NCBI GenBank assembly: GCA_017853685.1
Contig: JAFMJD010000009.1
Location: 1-34,329 of the forward strand
Length of the DNA stretch: 34,329 nucleotides
Source of the DNA: Actinomycetota bacterium
GTDB taxonomy: Bacteria > Actinomycetota > Acidimicrobiia > Acidimicrobiales > Ilumatobacteraceae
Reading direction: 5' to 3'
Part shown: positions 1 through 7,443 of the stretch, one piece after another
Layout of the letters: each line of letters starts with the position of its first letter
Numbering within the stretch: position 1 is the stretch's first letter
Program-made: the position numbers and the translations under genes
Notes under the pieces: generated by a model
What the model saw: the letters and a program-made list of their open reading frames with translations, nothing else
Told to the model about the DNA's origin: nothing
The model's database searches: none

Positions 1-36
1 TGGGCCTATTTTCCCTGCTCGGGGACACCAAACACG

Positions 37-330
37 ATGGGGGAAATCGTGGAACGAATGCTGCTGGTCGCTCGCGACGCAGACGACCGACCCTGGCTGC
101 GCGCCGCCGCATGCCGTGGTCGGGAGCAGGCGACGGCCTTCTACCCGCCCATGCATCACGAGACGCGTGACGAACGGTCCGACCGTGAGCGGCGTGCCAA
201 GGAGATCTGCACCACCTGTGCGGTGCAGAGCGCCTGTCTGGACTACGCCCTCGGGGTACGCGAGCCCTTCGGCATCTGGGGTGGGATGACCGAGTACGAA
301 CGCAAGGCGATGCTCGCAACCGCAAGCTGA
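37..330 (+). CDS. WhiB-family iron-sulfur transcriptional regulator
   Basis: A 97-aa protein with the four cysteines of the WhiB family: C26, then C58-x2-C61-x5-C67, which in this family hold a 4Fe-4S cluster. The glycine/tryptophan turn FGIWGGMTEYER (residues 78-89) follows, then a short basic tail; in WhiB proteins this region contacts the sigma factor and DNA. The family senses redox state or NO. The turn and its following residues resemble the WhiB4 subgroup, but that assignment is tentative. An in-frame ATG at 58 would give a 90-aa protein that still contains every conserved residue, so the start is uncertain. A TATTTT hexamer at 7-12 could be its -10 box. It is convergent with selB, with 38 bp between the stops and no convincing terminator hairpin. 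Confidence 0.9.
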   Translation: MGEIVERMLLVARDADDRPWLRAAACRGREQATAFYPPMHHETRDERSDRERRAKEICTTCAVQSACLDYALGVREPFGIWGGMTEYERKAMLATAS

Positions 331-368
331 TCGTCCGAACCGATCGTCGCCGGAACGACGCTGCCCAA

Positions 369-2126
369 TCAGGCCGTCGGCAGACGCGGGCCGCCGATGC
401 GCAGATCGTCTCGACGCCGGGTCACGCCGCGCGCATCGAGTTCACCCACTAGCGGCAACACATATTTTCGGGACGCGCCCGTGGCATCTCGAAATTGCGC
501 CACGGTGAATCCCCCGGGGTGCTCGCGCAACAGGTCGGCTGCGATCCGTGATGCGGTGTCGATCGCATCAATGTGAAAGAAGATTCCGTCTCGCTCCACG
601 AGCATCCCGCGCCGCACCAGTGCGCGTAGCACACCGCGATCGATGCCCTCGGGTGCCGGGGGAGCGAACCCGCCCGAGCGAGCGGCCGCAATGAACGGAT
701 GGTCAGCCAGTTCGTCACGTTCGGCTACCGGGCGTACGTACCCATCGGCCACCTCGAGCGATGTTGCGAGGGCCAGAGCGGCGCGCTGGCGCTCGTCGAG
801 TGCAGCGAGGTCGAGGCCCGGCGCCGGCGCTGCTGTTACCCGGGCGACGAGCGCTGCCACGACGTCGTCCACCTCGCCGGGTGCCGTCACCCACGATCCG
901 AGCGTGGGAGTCCGGCGTTCACCCGTGAGTGCCTCGAGTTCGTCCACGTGCACCCAGCGTCGTTCGGCGATCACCCGGTCCACCGAGCGATCGGGCCGCG
1001 CCCGTGCGGCGGAGCGAATAGGGGCAACATCGAGGATCTCGCCGCCACCGACGGTTTCGTTGCGGCCGGACTCGCGCAGCACGAAACGATCACCGGGCAG
1101 CAACGCCACCTCGCGGGAGAGATGCAGTCGCACATTCCCGGTGGAAGCCGGAGTGATTGCATCAGGGCCCAGCACGCGCAGTCGAACCGGAAACTCACCC
1201 GAACCGATGTAGGCCACGTAGGCCCCACGGCGCGAAACATCATGATCGACCGAAGCCAACACCGTGAGCGACGCGTCCACACGCCGCGATGGACGCCAGC
1301 GCGCGTGCACGATCACGACATCACCGCGCGCGAGATCGCTGTGCTCCACCCCCGACAGATTGAGTGCCACGCGGTGGCCGGGTCCGATCTCGTTCACCGC
1401 GCGCCCCAAGGTCTGTATTGCCCGCACGCGGACCGGCAGGACGCCGCGCTCGGTGAGTACCTCTACCTGATCGCCCGATGCCAAGGGCCCGCCGGTGAGT
1501 GTTCCCGTCACCACGGTGCCGGACCCGCGTGCGGCAAAGACGCGGTCGATCCACAGGCGGGGACGTGCGTTGTCTGCTGGTGACGGCGCAGCACGCAGCA
1601 TCGACGCCAACTCGTTGCGCAACGCCTCCAGGCCCGCGCCGGTCACCGACGACACCGCAATCAACGGTGCAGCCTCGAGAAAGGTGCCCGAGACACGATC
1701 AGCGATCTCGAGTTCCACGATCTCGCGCCATTCGTCGTCCACGAGATCGGACTTGGTGAGCGCAATCACGCCGTGGCGTATTCCGAGCAATTCGAGAATC
1801 CGGAGATGTTCCTCGGTCTGGGGCTTCCATCCCTCGGTAGCGGCGACCACGAACAGGCAGGTCTCCACCGCACCGACACCTGCAAGCATGTTGCGCACGA
1901 ATCGCGTGTGACCGGGCACATCGACGAACGAGACGCCAACATCATCGGCAAGCAAGGTGTGGGCAAATCCGAGATCGATCGTGAGACCGCGTCGCTTCTC
2001 CTCCTCGAAACGATCGGGATCCGTCCCGGTGAGCGCTCGCACCAGCGACGACTTTCCGTGGTCGACATGACCCGCCGTGGCGACCACCCGGGTCATCACA
2101 TCATCGGCATGCTCGGCGTTGCTCAT
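369..2126 (-). CDS. selB: Selenocysteine-specific elongation factor SelB
   Basis: SelB is the GTPase that delivers Sec-tRNA to UGA codons marked by a SECIS hairpin. The 585-aa protein opens with the P-loop AGHVDHGKS (about 18-26), followed by the G2 stretch [11 protein letters not shown], the G3 motif DVPGH and the G4 motif TKSD. EF-Tu-like beta-barrel domains follow. The C-terminus has winged-helix repeats, the last carrying [20 protein letters not shown], a typical SelB SECIS-binding domain. These winged helices separate it from EF-Tu. The ATG at 2126 is used; an internal ATG at 2096 ([10 protein letters not shown]) is possible and would leave the G domain intact. It lies 19 bp downstream of selA in the same operon. 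No selC, selD or selenoprotein gene was recognised in the window. Confidence 0.96.
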   Translation of the reverse strand: MSNAEHADDVMTRVVATAGHVDHGKSSLVRALTGTDPDRFEEEKRRGLTIDLGFAHTLLADDVGVSFVDVPGHTRFVRNMLAGVGAVETCLFVVAATEGWKPQTEEHLRILELLGIRHGVIALTKSDLVDDEWREIVELEIADRVSGTFLEAAPLIAVSSVTGAGLEALRNELASMLRAAPSPADNARPRLWIDRVFAARGSGTVVTGTLTGGPLASGDQVEVLTERGVLPVRVRAIQTLGRAVNEIGPGHRVALNLSGVEHSDLARGDVVIVHARWRPSRRVDASLTVLASVDHDVSRRGAYVAYIGSGEFPVRLRVLGPDAITPASTGNVRLHLSREVALLPGDRFVLRESGRNETVGGGEILDVAPIRSAARARPDRSVDRVIAERRWVHVDELEALTGERRTPTLGSWVTAPGEVDDVVAALVARVTAAPAPGLDLAALDERQRAALALATSLEVADGYVRPVAERDELADHPFIAAARSGGFAPPAPEGIDRGVLRALVRRGMLVERDGIFFHIDAIDTASRIAADLLREHPGGFTVAQFRDATGASRKYVLPLVGELDARGVTRRRDDLRIGGPRLPTA

Positions 2127-2145
2127 CGCATCGACCCGCCAGACC

Positions 2146-3402
2146 TCACGCTGCGAGTGAGCCGAGTGCAGCCGCTACCACGGCATCATCGATCGGATCG
2201 ACCGTTCGCAGATCCACATACGTGACCTGATCACGCACCCGCGTAACCACGGGCACGGTGTGGCGACGCAGCACGGCTGCGTGATCACCGTCGATGGCAA
2301 GACCGAACGAGGGCATCGTGATGCCGGGCAGCGACCCAGCACCGGGCAACGCCTCGAGATCCACCGGCCGACCGATGCCGATGGCATGCGCCCGCTCGCG
2401 CAGCGTTGCGACCGGAGTCGTGGCCATGGTCCAGAACGGCACCGACTCGGTAACAGTCCTGCGCAGATACGCCATTGCCACCTCGTGCAACGACGACAAC
2501 ACCAGAGCCCCGGGGCGCAGTGCTCGCATCAGCGGATGGCGTGCGCAACGCTCGACCAGTTCGCTGCTCCCTGCGATCACACCGGCCTGCGGACCACCGA
2601 ACAACTTGTCGGTGCTGAAGGTCACGAGGGAGGCGCCCTCGGCGAGTGTCTGTCGAGCCGCAGGCTCACCCTGCAGCCATGCAGGCGGTCCGGCAGGAAG
2701 CCACGGGCACGCCGCATCGAGGAGACCCGATCCGATATCGGCCACCACAGGGATGCCGAGTGAGGCCAATTCGGACACCGGGGTGTCCTCGACAAAACCC
2801 TCGACGCGGTAGTTCGAGGGATGGATCTTGAAGATGAGTGACGTGGCCGGTGAGATCACCCGTCGATAGTCGTCGAGTCGGGTGCGATTGGTGGTGCCGA
2901 CATCGACGAGGCGCGCACCGGACTGCTCCATCACCTCGGGCACGCGGAAACCGCCACCGATCTCCACGCTCTCACCGCGTGCCACCGGAACATCGCCGCC
3001 GGATGCGAGTGCACTCAACACGAGCAGCACCGCCGCTGCGTTGTTGTTCACCACTATTGCCGACTCGGCGCCGCACAGACGGGCGAGCAGACCGCCCACT
3101 GCGTGCTGACGAGACCCACGTCGGCCGCTCTCGAGGTCGATCTCCAGGTTCACTGCACGGGCGTCACGCGCGATGCGCATGGGTGCCCGACCGAGGTTGG
3201 TGTGCAGCAGGACGCCGGTTGCGTTCACCACTGGTTGCAGGAGGGTGCGCGCAAAGTGCTCGGCGTCGTTCGTCGCTTGCTGCCATTCGCCGCGGCCGAT
3301 GGCTGCACGCGCGATCTCCACCAGGATCGGATGCGGAAGCCCCGATGGTGCAAGCGAACGAGCGAGCGCGTCGACCGACGGTGGACGAGAGGTGCTGCTC
3401 AC
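2146..3402 (-). CDS. selA: L-seryl-tRNA(Sec) selenium transferase SelA
   Basis: SelA is a PLP enzyme that converts seryl-tRNA(Sec) to selenocysteinyl-tRNA(Sec) using selenophosphate. Conserved family stretches are present: VVNATGVLLHTNLGRAP near the N-terminus, VNNNAAAVLL, RGESVEIGGGFRVP, DVGTTNRT, and the PLP-lysine motif FSTDKLFGGPQAG with K266 as the Schiff-base lysine. The open frame extends upstream to 3654, but that part is antisense to nfeD and has no SelA similarity. I therefore place the start at the GTG at 3402, which has AGGGG six bases upstream and gives 418 aa, slightly shorter than the E. coli enzyme. The gene begins 22 bp after the nfeD stop and is followed 19 bp later by selB, so nfeD-selA-selB are probably co-transcribed. 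Confidence 0.95.
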   Translation of the reverse strand: MSSTSRPPSVDALARSLAPSGLPHPILVEIARAAIGRGEWQQATNDAEHFARTLLQPVVNATGVLLHTNLGRAPMRIARDARAVNLEIDLESGRRGSRQHAVGGLLARLCGAESAIVVNNNAAAVLLVLSALASGGDVPVARGESVEIGGGFRVPEVMEQSGARLVDVGTTNRTRLDDYRRVISPATSLIFKIHPSNYRVEGFVEDTPVSELASLGIPVVADIGSGLLDAACPWLPAGPPAWLQGEPAARQTLAEGASLVTFSTDKLFGGPQAGVIAGSSELVERCARHPLMRALRPGALVLSSLHEVAMAYLRRTVTESVPFWTMATTPVATLRERAHAIGIGRPVDLEALPGAGSLPGITMPSFGLAIDGDHAAVLRRHTVPVVTRVRDQVTYVDLRTVDPIDDAVVAAALGSLAA

Positions 3403-3424
3403 CGATGGCCCCTGTGCATGGCGG

Positions 3425-4765
3425 TCAGTCTGTCGCGTTGTTGTCCGGCGTGTCGGGGCGACGACGCTCGCGGTAGTCACGGGCACCGCCGGACTCGGGC
3501 TCCACCTGAAGCGTGACGCCATCGATGGCCACCACGCGAACACGGTCGCCGCGACCGATCGGCGTTGCGCGATTGGTGCGTGCCCGCCACTGAGCCCCGC
3601 GCACCTCCACCACACCTTCGGGATCGACCGCGAGCAGCGCCTCGCCGAACTCACCGATCATCCATTCGCGTCCGATGGTGGGTGTCGCAAATCGTGTTCG
3701 CACCATCGACGGCATACCGACGATGAATGCGAGCGCAATGCCGAGCATGCCCACCACCAGCGTCACCCACGAGAGCGAGAAACCATCGCGGAAGAGCCAG
3801 AGCGCGCCCACCAAATTGCCGAACAGACCGACACCGGTCCAAAAACGCGGTATTCCCACCTGCACATCGACCGCACAGGCGAGCATCGACGCAATGATGA
3901 CGCCGAGCGCCCAGTTGCGCAGCGGTAGGACTCCGAAGCCGTAACAGGCAAGCACCAGACAGCCCGCCCCGATCACGCCCGCCAGACCGACACCAGCGGT
4001 GTAGAACTCGAAGATGAGCAGTGCGAGCGCGGTGATGAACAACAGGTAGGCGATCGGGGGGCTCGCCACCGTGTGGAATACGCGATCGGCAAGTCCAAGA
4101 TCCGTGAACCGAGCAGCAGTGAGCTGTTGTTGCGGTGTTCCGTTCTTGATCGTTTCGGACGCGGTGTCGAGGGTCTTGCCGTTGTAGACGAGACCGTCGA
4201 GTCCGGCGATCATGTTCTTCACGATCTCGATCGTGGGGTCCTTGCTCTCGATGCGCACCAACCCGAGCAGCCGGGCGTCTTGGGCACCCACTGTGCGCGA
4301 GCGAAGCTCTTCGGCCGCATCGCCCAGTTGCATCGTGACGCCTTCGGGTGTGAGCGGCGCTCCGAAATCGCCGATCTTGGTCTTTCCGGCCATGCCGGTG
4401 GCTGCTGCTGCACCCAACAACTGCCCGGACATCCCGAGAGCACGAGAACCCGACGGACCGACCCAGATCGCAACGGGAATCGGCGACTCTGCGATGCGCT
4501 GGGCGAGTCGCTCCATGCGCTCACGGCTCACCACCGCGCCCCTGCTGTTCATCTGCAGTACGAGCGCCTGCGAACCGTTGTCGACCGCCCGGTCGATTGC
4601 TCGCTCGATGCCATTTGCCAGCACGGGGTCGATGAGACCCGTGACCTTGAACACATCGACGGGAGCCGACGCAGGTCCGGCGGTGGCGCCGGCATCCTGT
4701 GCGAAGGCCTGCGCCGCCGGACCGACCATCGCGGCCACAAAGATGACGATGGCTAACCTGCGCAC
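3425..4765 (-). CDS. NfeD-family membrane-bound serine protease (ClpP-class)
   Basis: A 446-aa membrane protein of full-length NfeD architecture. It has a signal peptide (about 1-23, ending AQAFAQ) and a ClpP/crotonase-fold protease domain (about 30-210). Four or five hydrophobic segments follow (about 215-360), starting PPIAYLLFITALALLIFEF. A soluble OB-fold NfeD domain closes the protein (about 365-430, GEFGEALLAVDPEGVVEVRG). The serine in ALGMSGQ sits where the catalytic serine is expected. Family members act in membrane protein quality control with stomatin-type partners; none is encoded here. The open frame extends to 4951, but the GTG at 4765 is chosen: it begins a clean signal peptide and has GGAGG five bases upstream. 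It is divergent from the first ArsA-like gene and heads the selA-selB operon. Confidence 0.88.
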   Translation of the reverse strand: MRRLAIVIFVAAMVGPAAQAFAQDAGATAGPASAPVDVFKVTGLIDPVLANGIERAIDRAVDNGSQALVLQMNSRGAVVSRERMERLAQRIAESPIPVAIWVGPSGSRALGMSGQLLGAAAATGMAGKTKIGDFGAPLTPEGVTMQLGDAAEELRSRTVGAQDARLLGLVRIESKDPTIEIVKNMIAGLDGLVYNGKTLDTASETIKNGTPQQQLTAARFTDLGLADRVFHTVASPPIAYLLFITALALLIFEFYTAGVGLAGVIGAGCLVLACYGFGVLPLRNWALGVIIASMLACAVDVQVGIPRFWTGVGLFGNLVGALWLFRDGFSLSWVTLVVGMLGIALAFIVGMPSMVRTRFATPTIGREWMIGEFGEALLAVDPEGVVEVRGAQWRARTNRATPIGRGDRVRVVAIDGVTLQVEPESGGARDYRERRRPDTPDNNATD

Positions 4766-4770
4766 AAGTT

Positions 4771-4780
4771 CCTCCGGAGG
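4771..4780. promoter_or_regulatory. Palindromic ribosome-binding site shared by two divergent genes
   Basis: CCTCCGGAGG is a perfect 10-bp palindrome lying centrally between the GTG start of nfeD (4765, minus) and the GTG start of the ArsA-like gene (4785, plus). Read on either strand it gives GGAGG, 5 nt before the minus-strand start and 4 nt before the plus-strand start. With only 19 bp between the start codons there is no room for promoters, so transcripts of both genes must begin inside the opposite coding region and be complementary around this site. Confidence 0.8.
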
Positions 4781-4784
4781 GAGT

Positions 4785-5762
4785 GTGGTCCAACTGCAGT
4801 CGTTCACCGCCTCCCGCCTGGCGATCGTCGCTGGCAAGGGTGGAGTCGGCAAGACCACGGTAACGGCCGCGCTCGCCAGAGCGGCAGCCGAACAGGGTCT
4901 CCGGGTGCTGGTCATCGAGATGGACGGCCGACCGGGACTCGCCGAACTCATCGGCGGTGAACGCGCGGTCTCCCCACTCGGCTACGACGAGCAGGTGCTG
5001 CTCGAGGGCTGCGGCCCCGACAGCACCGGTCGGGTGAGTGCCCGGAGTCTGTCTGCTGCTGCCGCTCTCGTGGAATACCTCGACGAGCACGGCATGCGCC
5101 GGATCTCGCGGCGCCTCGTGTCGTCGGGCGTGGTGGACGTGGTCTCCACCGCAGCCCCGGGACTGCCGGACCTGCTGGTGCTCGGAAAGATCAAACAACT
5201 CGAACGCAGCGGCACTGCAGACCTCATGATTGTGGACGGACCGGCCGCGGGTCACGCCATCACGTTTCTCATGGCTGCGGCCGGCTTGAGCGAGGCGGTC
5301 TCGAGCGGCCCCATCCACACACAGGCAAACGATGTGTTGTCGATGCTGCGTGACCCAGCACGTTGCCAGGTGGTGCTGGTGACGATCCCCGAGGAGACTC
5401 CCATCAACGAAACCATCGAGACGGCGTTCGCCCTCGAGGATCGCGTGGGCGTGCAGCTCGGTCCGGTTGTGGTGAACGGATTCGACTCTGCAGGCCTCGC
5501 CGTGCCGGATCCGTCCACGATCGACCCGACGATGCTGGACTCCGAGCCACGCATCAACACACTGGGTGTGCGTGAAGCGCTCATGAGTGCCGCACGATTT
5601 CGCCGTGGGCGCGCCGCCGACCAAGCGGTTCAGGTGGAGCGGCTTGCTTCGGCGCTCCCGCTCCCGCAGGTTCACCTGCCCGCGCTGTTCGACGCGGCAA
5701 TCGACCACTCACACGTGGCAGAACTCGCCCACGCGCTCACGGCCACCGGTGAACGAGCATGA
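4785..5762 (+). CDS. ArsA/Get3-like ATPase, first of a pair
   Basis: A 325-aa member of the SIMIBI ATPases (ArsA/Get3/MinD group). The deviant Walker A GKGGVGKTT at 17-25 contains both the P-loop lysine (K23) and the signature lysine (K18) that reaches across the dimer. A switch-like MIVDGPAAGHA lies in the middle of the protein. Get3-type ATPases cycle as dimers and target tail-anchored membrane proteins; ArsA powers arsenite export. No ars genes are present, so a Get3-like role or another partner is more likely. Pairs like this occur in mycobacteria (Rv3679-Rv3680, reported as Get3 homologues). GTG 4785 is chosen because of GGAGG four bases upstream; the longer frame is antisense to nfeD. 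The stop overlaps the next gene by 4 bp (ATGA). Confidence 0.88.
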   Translation: MVQLQSFTASRLAIVAGKGGVGKTTVTAALARAAAEQGLRVLVIEMDGRPGLAELIGGERAVSPLGYDEQVLLEGCGPDSTGRVSARSLSAAAALVEYLDEHGMRRISRRLVSSGVVDVVSTAAPGLPDLLVLGKIKQLERSGTADLMIVDGPAAGHAITFLMAAAGLSEAVSSGPIHTQANDVLSMLRDPARCQVVLVTIPEETPINETIETAFALEDRVGVQLGPVVVNGFDSAGLAVPDPSTIDPTMLDSEPRINTLGVREALMSAARFRRGRAADQAVQVERLASALPLPQVHLPALFDAAIDHSHVAELAHALTATGERA

Positions 5763-6871
5763 ACCCGCCGTTCGCCTCGTTGCTCGATACTGCATCGGTA
5801 CTCATCTGTGCCGGAGCGGGCGGCGTGGGCAAGACCACGACCTCGGCTGCGATCGCCCTTGCGGCAGCGCGACGCGGGCGCCGGGTGGTTGTGGTCACCA
5901 TCGATCCGGCGCGGCGACTCGCCGATGCGATCGGCGTGACGCTCTCGCACCAACCCGAACAGGTGCAGGCAGTGGGCCCCGGCGAGTTGTGGGCCGTGAT
6001 GCTCGATACCGGCGCAACCTTCGACGGTCTGGTTCGCACCTACTCGAAGGATCCGTCTCAGGCCGAGAACATCCTGCAGAACCGCTTCTACCGCAACATG
6101 GCCGACTCGCTGTCGGGCACCCAGGAGTTCATGGCCGCCGAGAAACTCCACGAACTGCACCACGACACGCGTTTCGACCTCGTCGTGGTGGATACACCGC
6201 CCACGCGCAACGCACTCGACTTCCTCGAGGCACCCAAACAATTGGTGCACTTCCTCGATCATCGGCTGTACCGCGTGCTGGTGGCACCCACGCGCCTCGG
6301 CATGCGCGTGGCGAGCGCTGCAGCGCAACCATTCGTGAAGATGATGTCGAAGGTGGTGGGTGGCGACGCCCTCGGCGAGGCGATCGCGTTCTTCCAGGCC
6401 TTCGATGGCATGGAGCCGGGGTTCCGTGAGCGAGCGGCAGCCGTGATGGAACTGCTCGCTCATCCCGGAACCGGGTACGTCCTCGTCACATCCCCGCGGC
6501 GCGCCGCGGTCGACGAGACCGTGTTCTTCGCCTCGGAACTGCACCGCCAACAGCTGGCTGTATCGGCATTGGTGGCCAACCGGGTGCACCCCGAGTTCGC
6601 CCCGCTGCTCGGCGATTCGGATCTCCACGATGCCACCGTGTCCACGGCGGGCACGACGATCGGGGGTCTCTGGGACAACCTGCTCACGCTGCGGCGCGCA
6701 GTCCGCAGCGAGACCGCCGTGATCGACGGACTCCTCGACTCCACCGGACTCGACCAGACGGTCGCACGAGCCTCGGTCCCGCTGCTCGATCACGATGTTC
6801 ATGACCTCGACTCGCTGCAGATCGTGGCCGAACACCTCGTGGGTCTGCCTCGATCGGGTGCGCTCGGGTAG
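5759..6871 (+). CDS. ArsA/Get3-like ATPase, second of a pair
   Basis: A 370-aa ATPase of the same group, translationally coupled to the preceding gene through an ATGA overlap. Walker A reads GAGGVGKTT at 19-27: the P-loop lysine (K25) is kept but the signature lysine is replaced by alanine, unlike the first copy. The switch II-type motif VVVDTPPTRNALDFLEAP is typical of ArsA family members, as is TIDPARRLADAIG after the first strand. The central part contains a moderately hydrophobic helical segment (MRVASAAAQPFVKMMSKVVGG) where Get3 has its client-binding helices. Together with the first copy it could form an asymmetric heterodimer with one complete set of signature lysines; that is inference. 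Confidence 0.9.
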   Translation: MNPPFASLLDTASVLICAGAGGVGKTTTSAAIALAAARRGRRVVVVTIDPARRLADAIGVTLSHQPEQVQAVGPGELWAVMLDTGATFDGLVRTYSKDPSQAENILQNRFYRNMADSLSGTQEFMAAEKLHELHHDTRFDLVVVDTPPTRNALDFLEAPKQLVHFLDHRLYRVLVAPTRLGMRVASAAAQPFVKMMSKVVGGDALGEAIAFFQAFDGMEPGFRERAAAVMELLAHPGTGYVLVTSPRRAAVDETVFFASELHRQQLAVSALVANRVHPEFAPLLGDSDLHDATVSTAGTTIGGLWDNLLTLRRAVRSETAVIDGLLDSTGLDQTVARASVPLLDHDVHDLDSLQIVAEHLVGLPRSGALG

Positions 6872-6882
6872 GGTCAGTAGCC

Positions 6883-7284
6883 GTGCATGTACTCATCGCC
6901 ACCGACGCCACCTGGGTGCTCGACGAGGTCAAGGCTGCGCTCGAGGCCCCCGGTACCACCTTCACCGTCTGTCGCAACGGCCGCGAGGTCTCGCCGGCAG
7001 TACGGGCGTCGATGCCCGATGTGGCAATCCTCGACCTGCAGATCGGATCGATGGGCGGCATGGCCGTCACCATGGCCCTGCGACTCGACGAATCCGCCGG
7101 TGCGCTCGACCACGTGCCCGTGGTGATGTTGCTGGACCGCACCGCCGATGTTCACCTCGCCCGACGCAGCGGCGCCGAGTCGTGGCTCGTCAAACCCTTG
7201 GACCCCATCCGCATTCGACAGGCGGTGGGTTGCGCACTCCACCCATCGGCGGCTCCCGATGGAGAACCCGCCGTCTCTGGCTAG
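6883..7284 (+). CDS. Single-domain response-regulator receiver-like protein
   Basis: A 133-aa protein that is a receiver domain with no output domain. VAILDLQIGSMGGM supplies the phospho-acceptor aspartate (D51), and WLVKPLDP the conserved lysine-proline (K104-P105). Two positions are degenerate. The usual acidic pair after strand one is only D8 (IATDATW), and the switch Thr/Ser after strand four is not evident in VVMLLDRTAD. It may therefore be weakly phosphorylated or a pseudo-receiver. It starts with GTG 12 bp after the second ATPase gene. A TAGGGT box at 6869-6874, overlapping the ATPase stop, could give it its own near-leaderless transcript. No histidine kinase is present in the window. 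Confidence 0.75.
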   Translation: MHVLIATDATWVLDEVKAALEAPGTTFTVCRNGREVSPAVRASMPDVAILDLQIGSMGGMAVTMALRLDESAGALDHVPVVMLLDRTADVHLARRSGAESWLVKPLDPIRIRQAVGCALHPSAAPDGEPAVSG

Positions 7285-7303
7285 AGTTCCTCTCTCCAAT
7301 GAC

Positions 7304-7378
7304 CGGGGTGTAGCGCAGCTTGGTTAGCGCGCCACGTTCGGGACGTGGAGGCCGGGAGTTCGAATCTCCCCACCCCGA
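7304..7378 (+). tRNA. tRNA-Pro(CGG)
   Basis: A complete cloverleaf is visible. The acceptor stem is CGGGGTG (7304-7310) with CACCCCG (7371-7377) and discriminator A7378. The D arm is GCGC/GCGC (7313-7316, 7327-7330). The anticodon stem is CCACG/CGTGG around loop TTCGGGA (7337-7343), giving anticodon CGG at 7339-7341, which reads proline CCG codons. The T arm is GGGAG-TTCGAAT-CTCCC (7354-7370). The 3' CCA is not encoded. Confidence 0.97.
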
Positions 7379-7390
7379 CGGTCAGGTATC

Positions 7391-7427
7391 CGGGTCGGCC
7401 CGCACGGGTCGGCCCGGTTCCCGTTTT
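7391..7427 (+). repeat. Two 12-bp direct repeats and possible tRNA terminator
   Basis: CGGGTCGGCCCG occurs at 7391-7402 and again at 7405-7416, separated by CA. Each copy can fold on itself (CGGG/CCCG), and CCGGG at 7390-7394 can pair with CCCGG at 7413-7417. A short T run (GTTTT) follows at 7423-7427. This may terminate the tRNA-Pro transcript before the CoA-transferase gene; it is a weak candidate because the stems are short. Confidence 0.4.
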
Positions 7428-7431
7428 CGGC

Positions 7432-7437
7432 CAGACT
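7432..7437 (+). promoter_or_regulatory. Possible -10 box of a leaderless CoA-transferase mRNA
   Basis: CAGACT, one mismatch from TANNNT, ends 6 nt before the GTG at 7444. No Shine-Dalgarno precedes the GTG, so transcription may begin at the start codon itself. No clear -35 box was seen. Confidence 0.35.
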
Positions 7438-7443
7438 GACCCC

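Noticed and set aside
331-368. Terminator between the whiB-like gene and selB
   Set aside because: Only a 5-bp stem (CGTCG/CGACG) is possible, too weak to call.
1-3654. tRNA-Sec (selC) or a SECIS-bearing selenoprotein near selAB
   Set aside because: No long-variable-arm tRNA fold and no convincing gene with in-frame TGA was seen around selA, selB or the whiB-like gene.
4521-6835. Long minus-strand frames opposite the two ATPase genes
   Set aside because: The plus strand carries two intact Walker A ATPases with coupled starts; the antisense frames show no family features.
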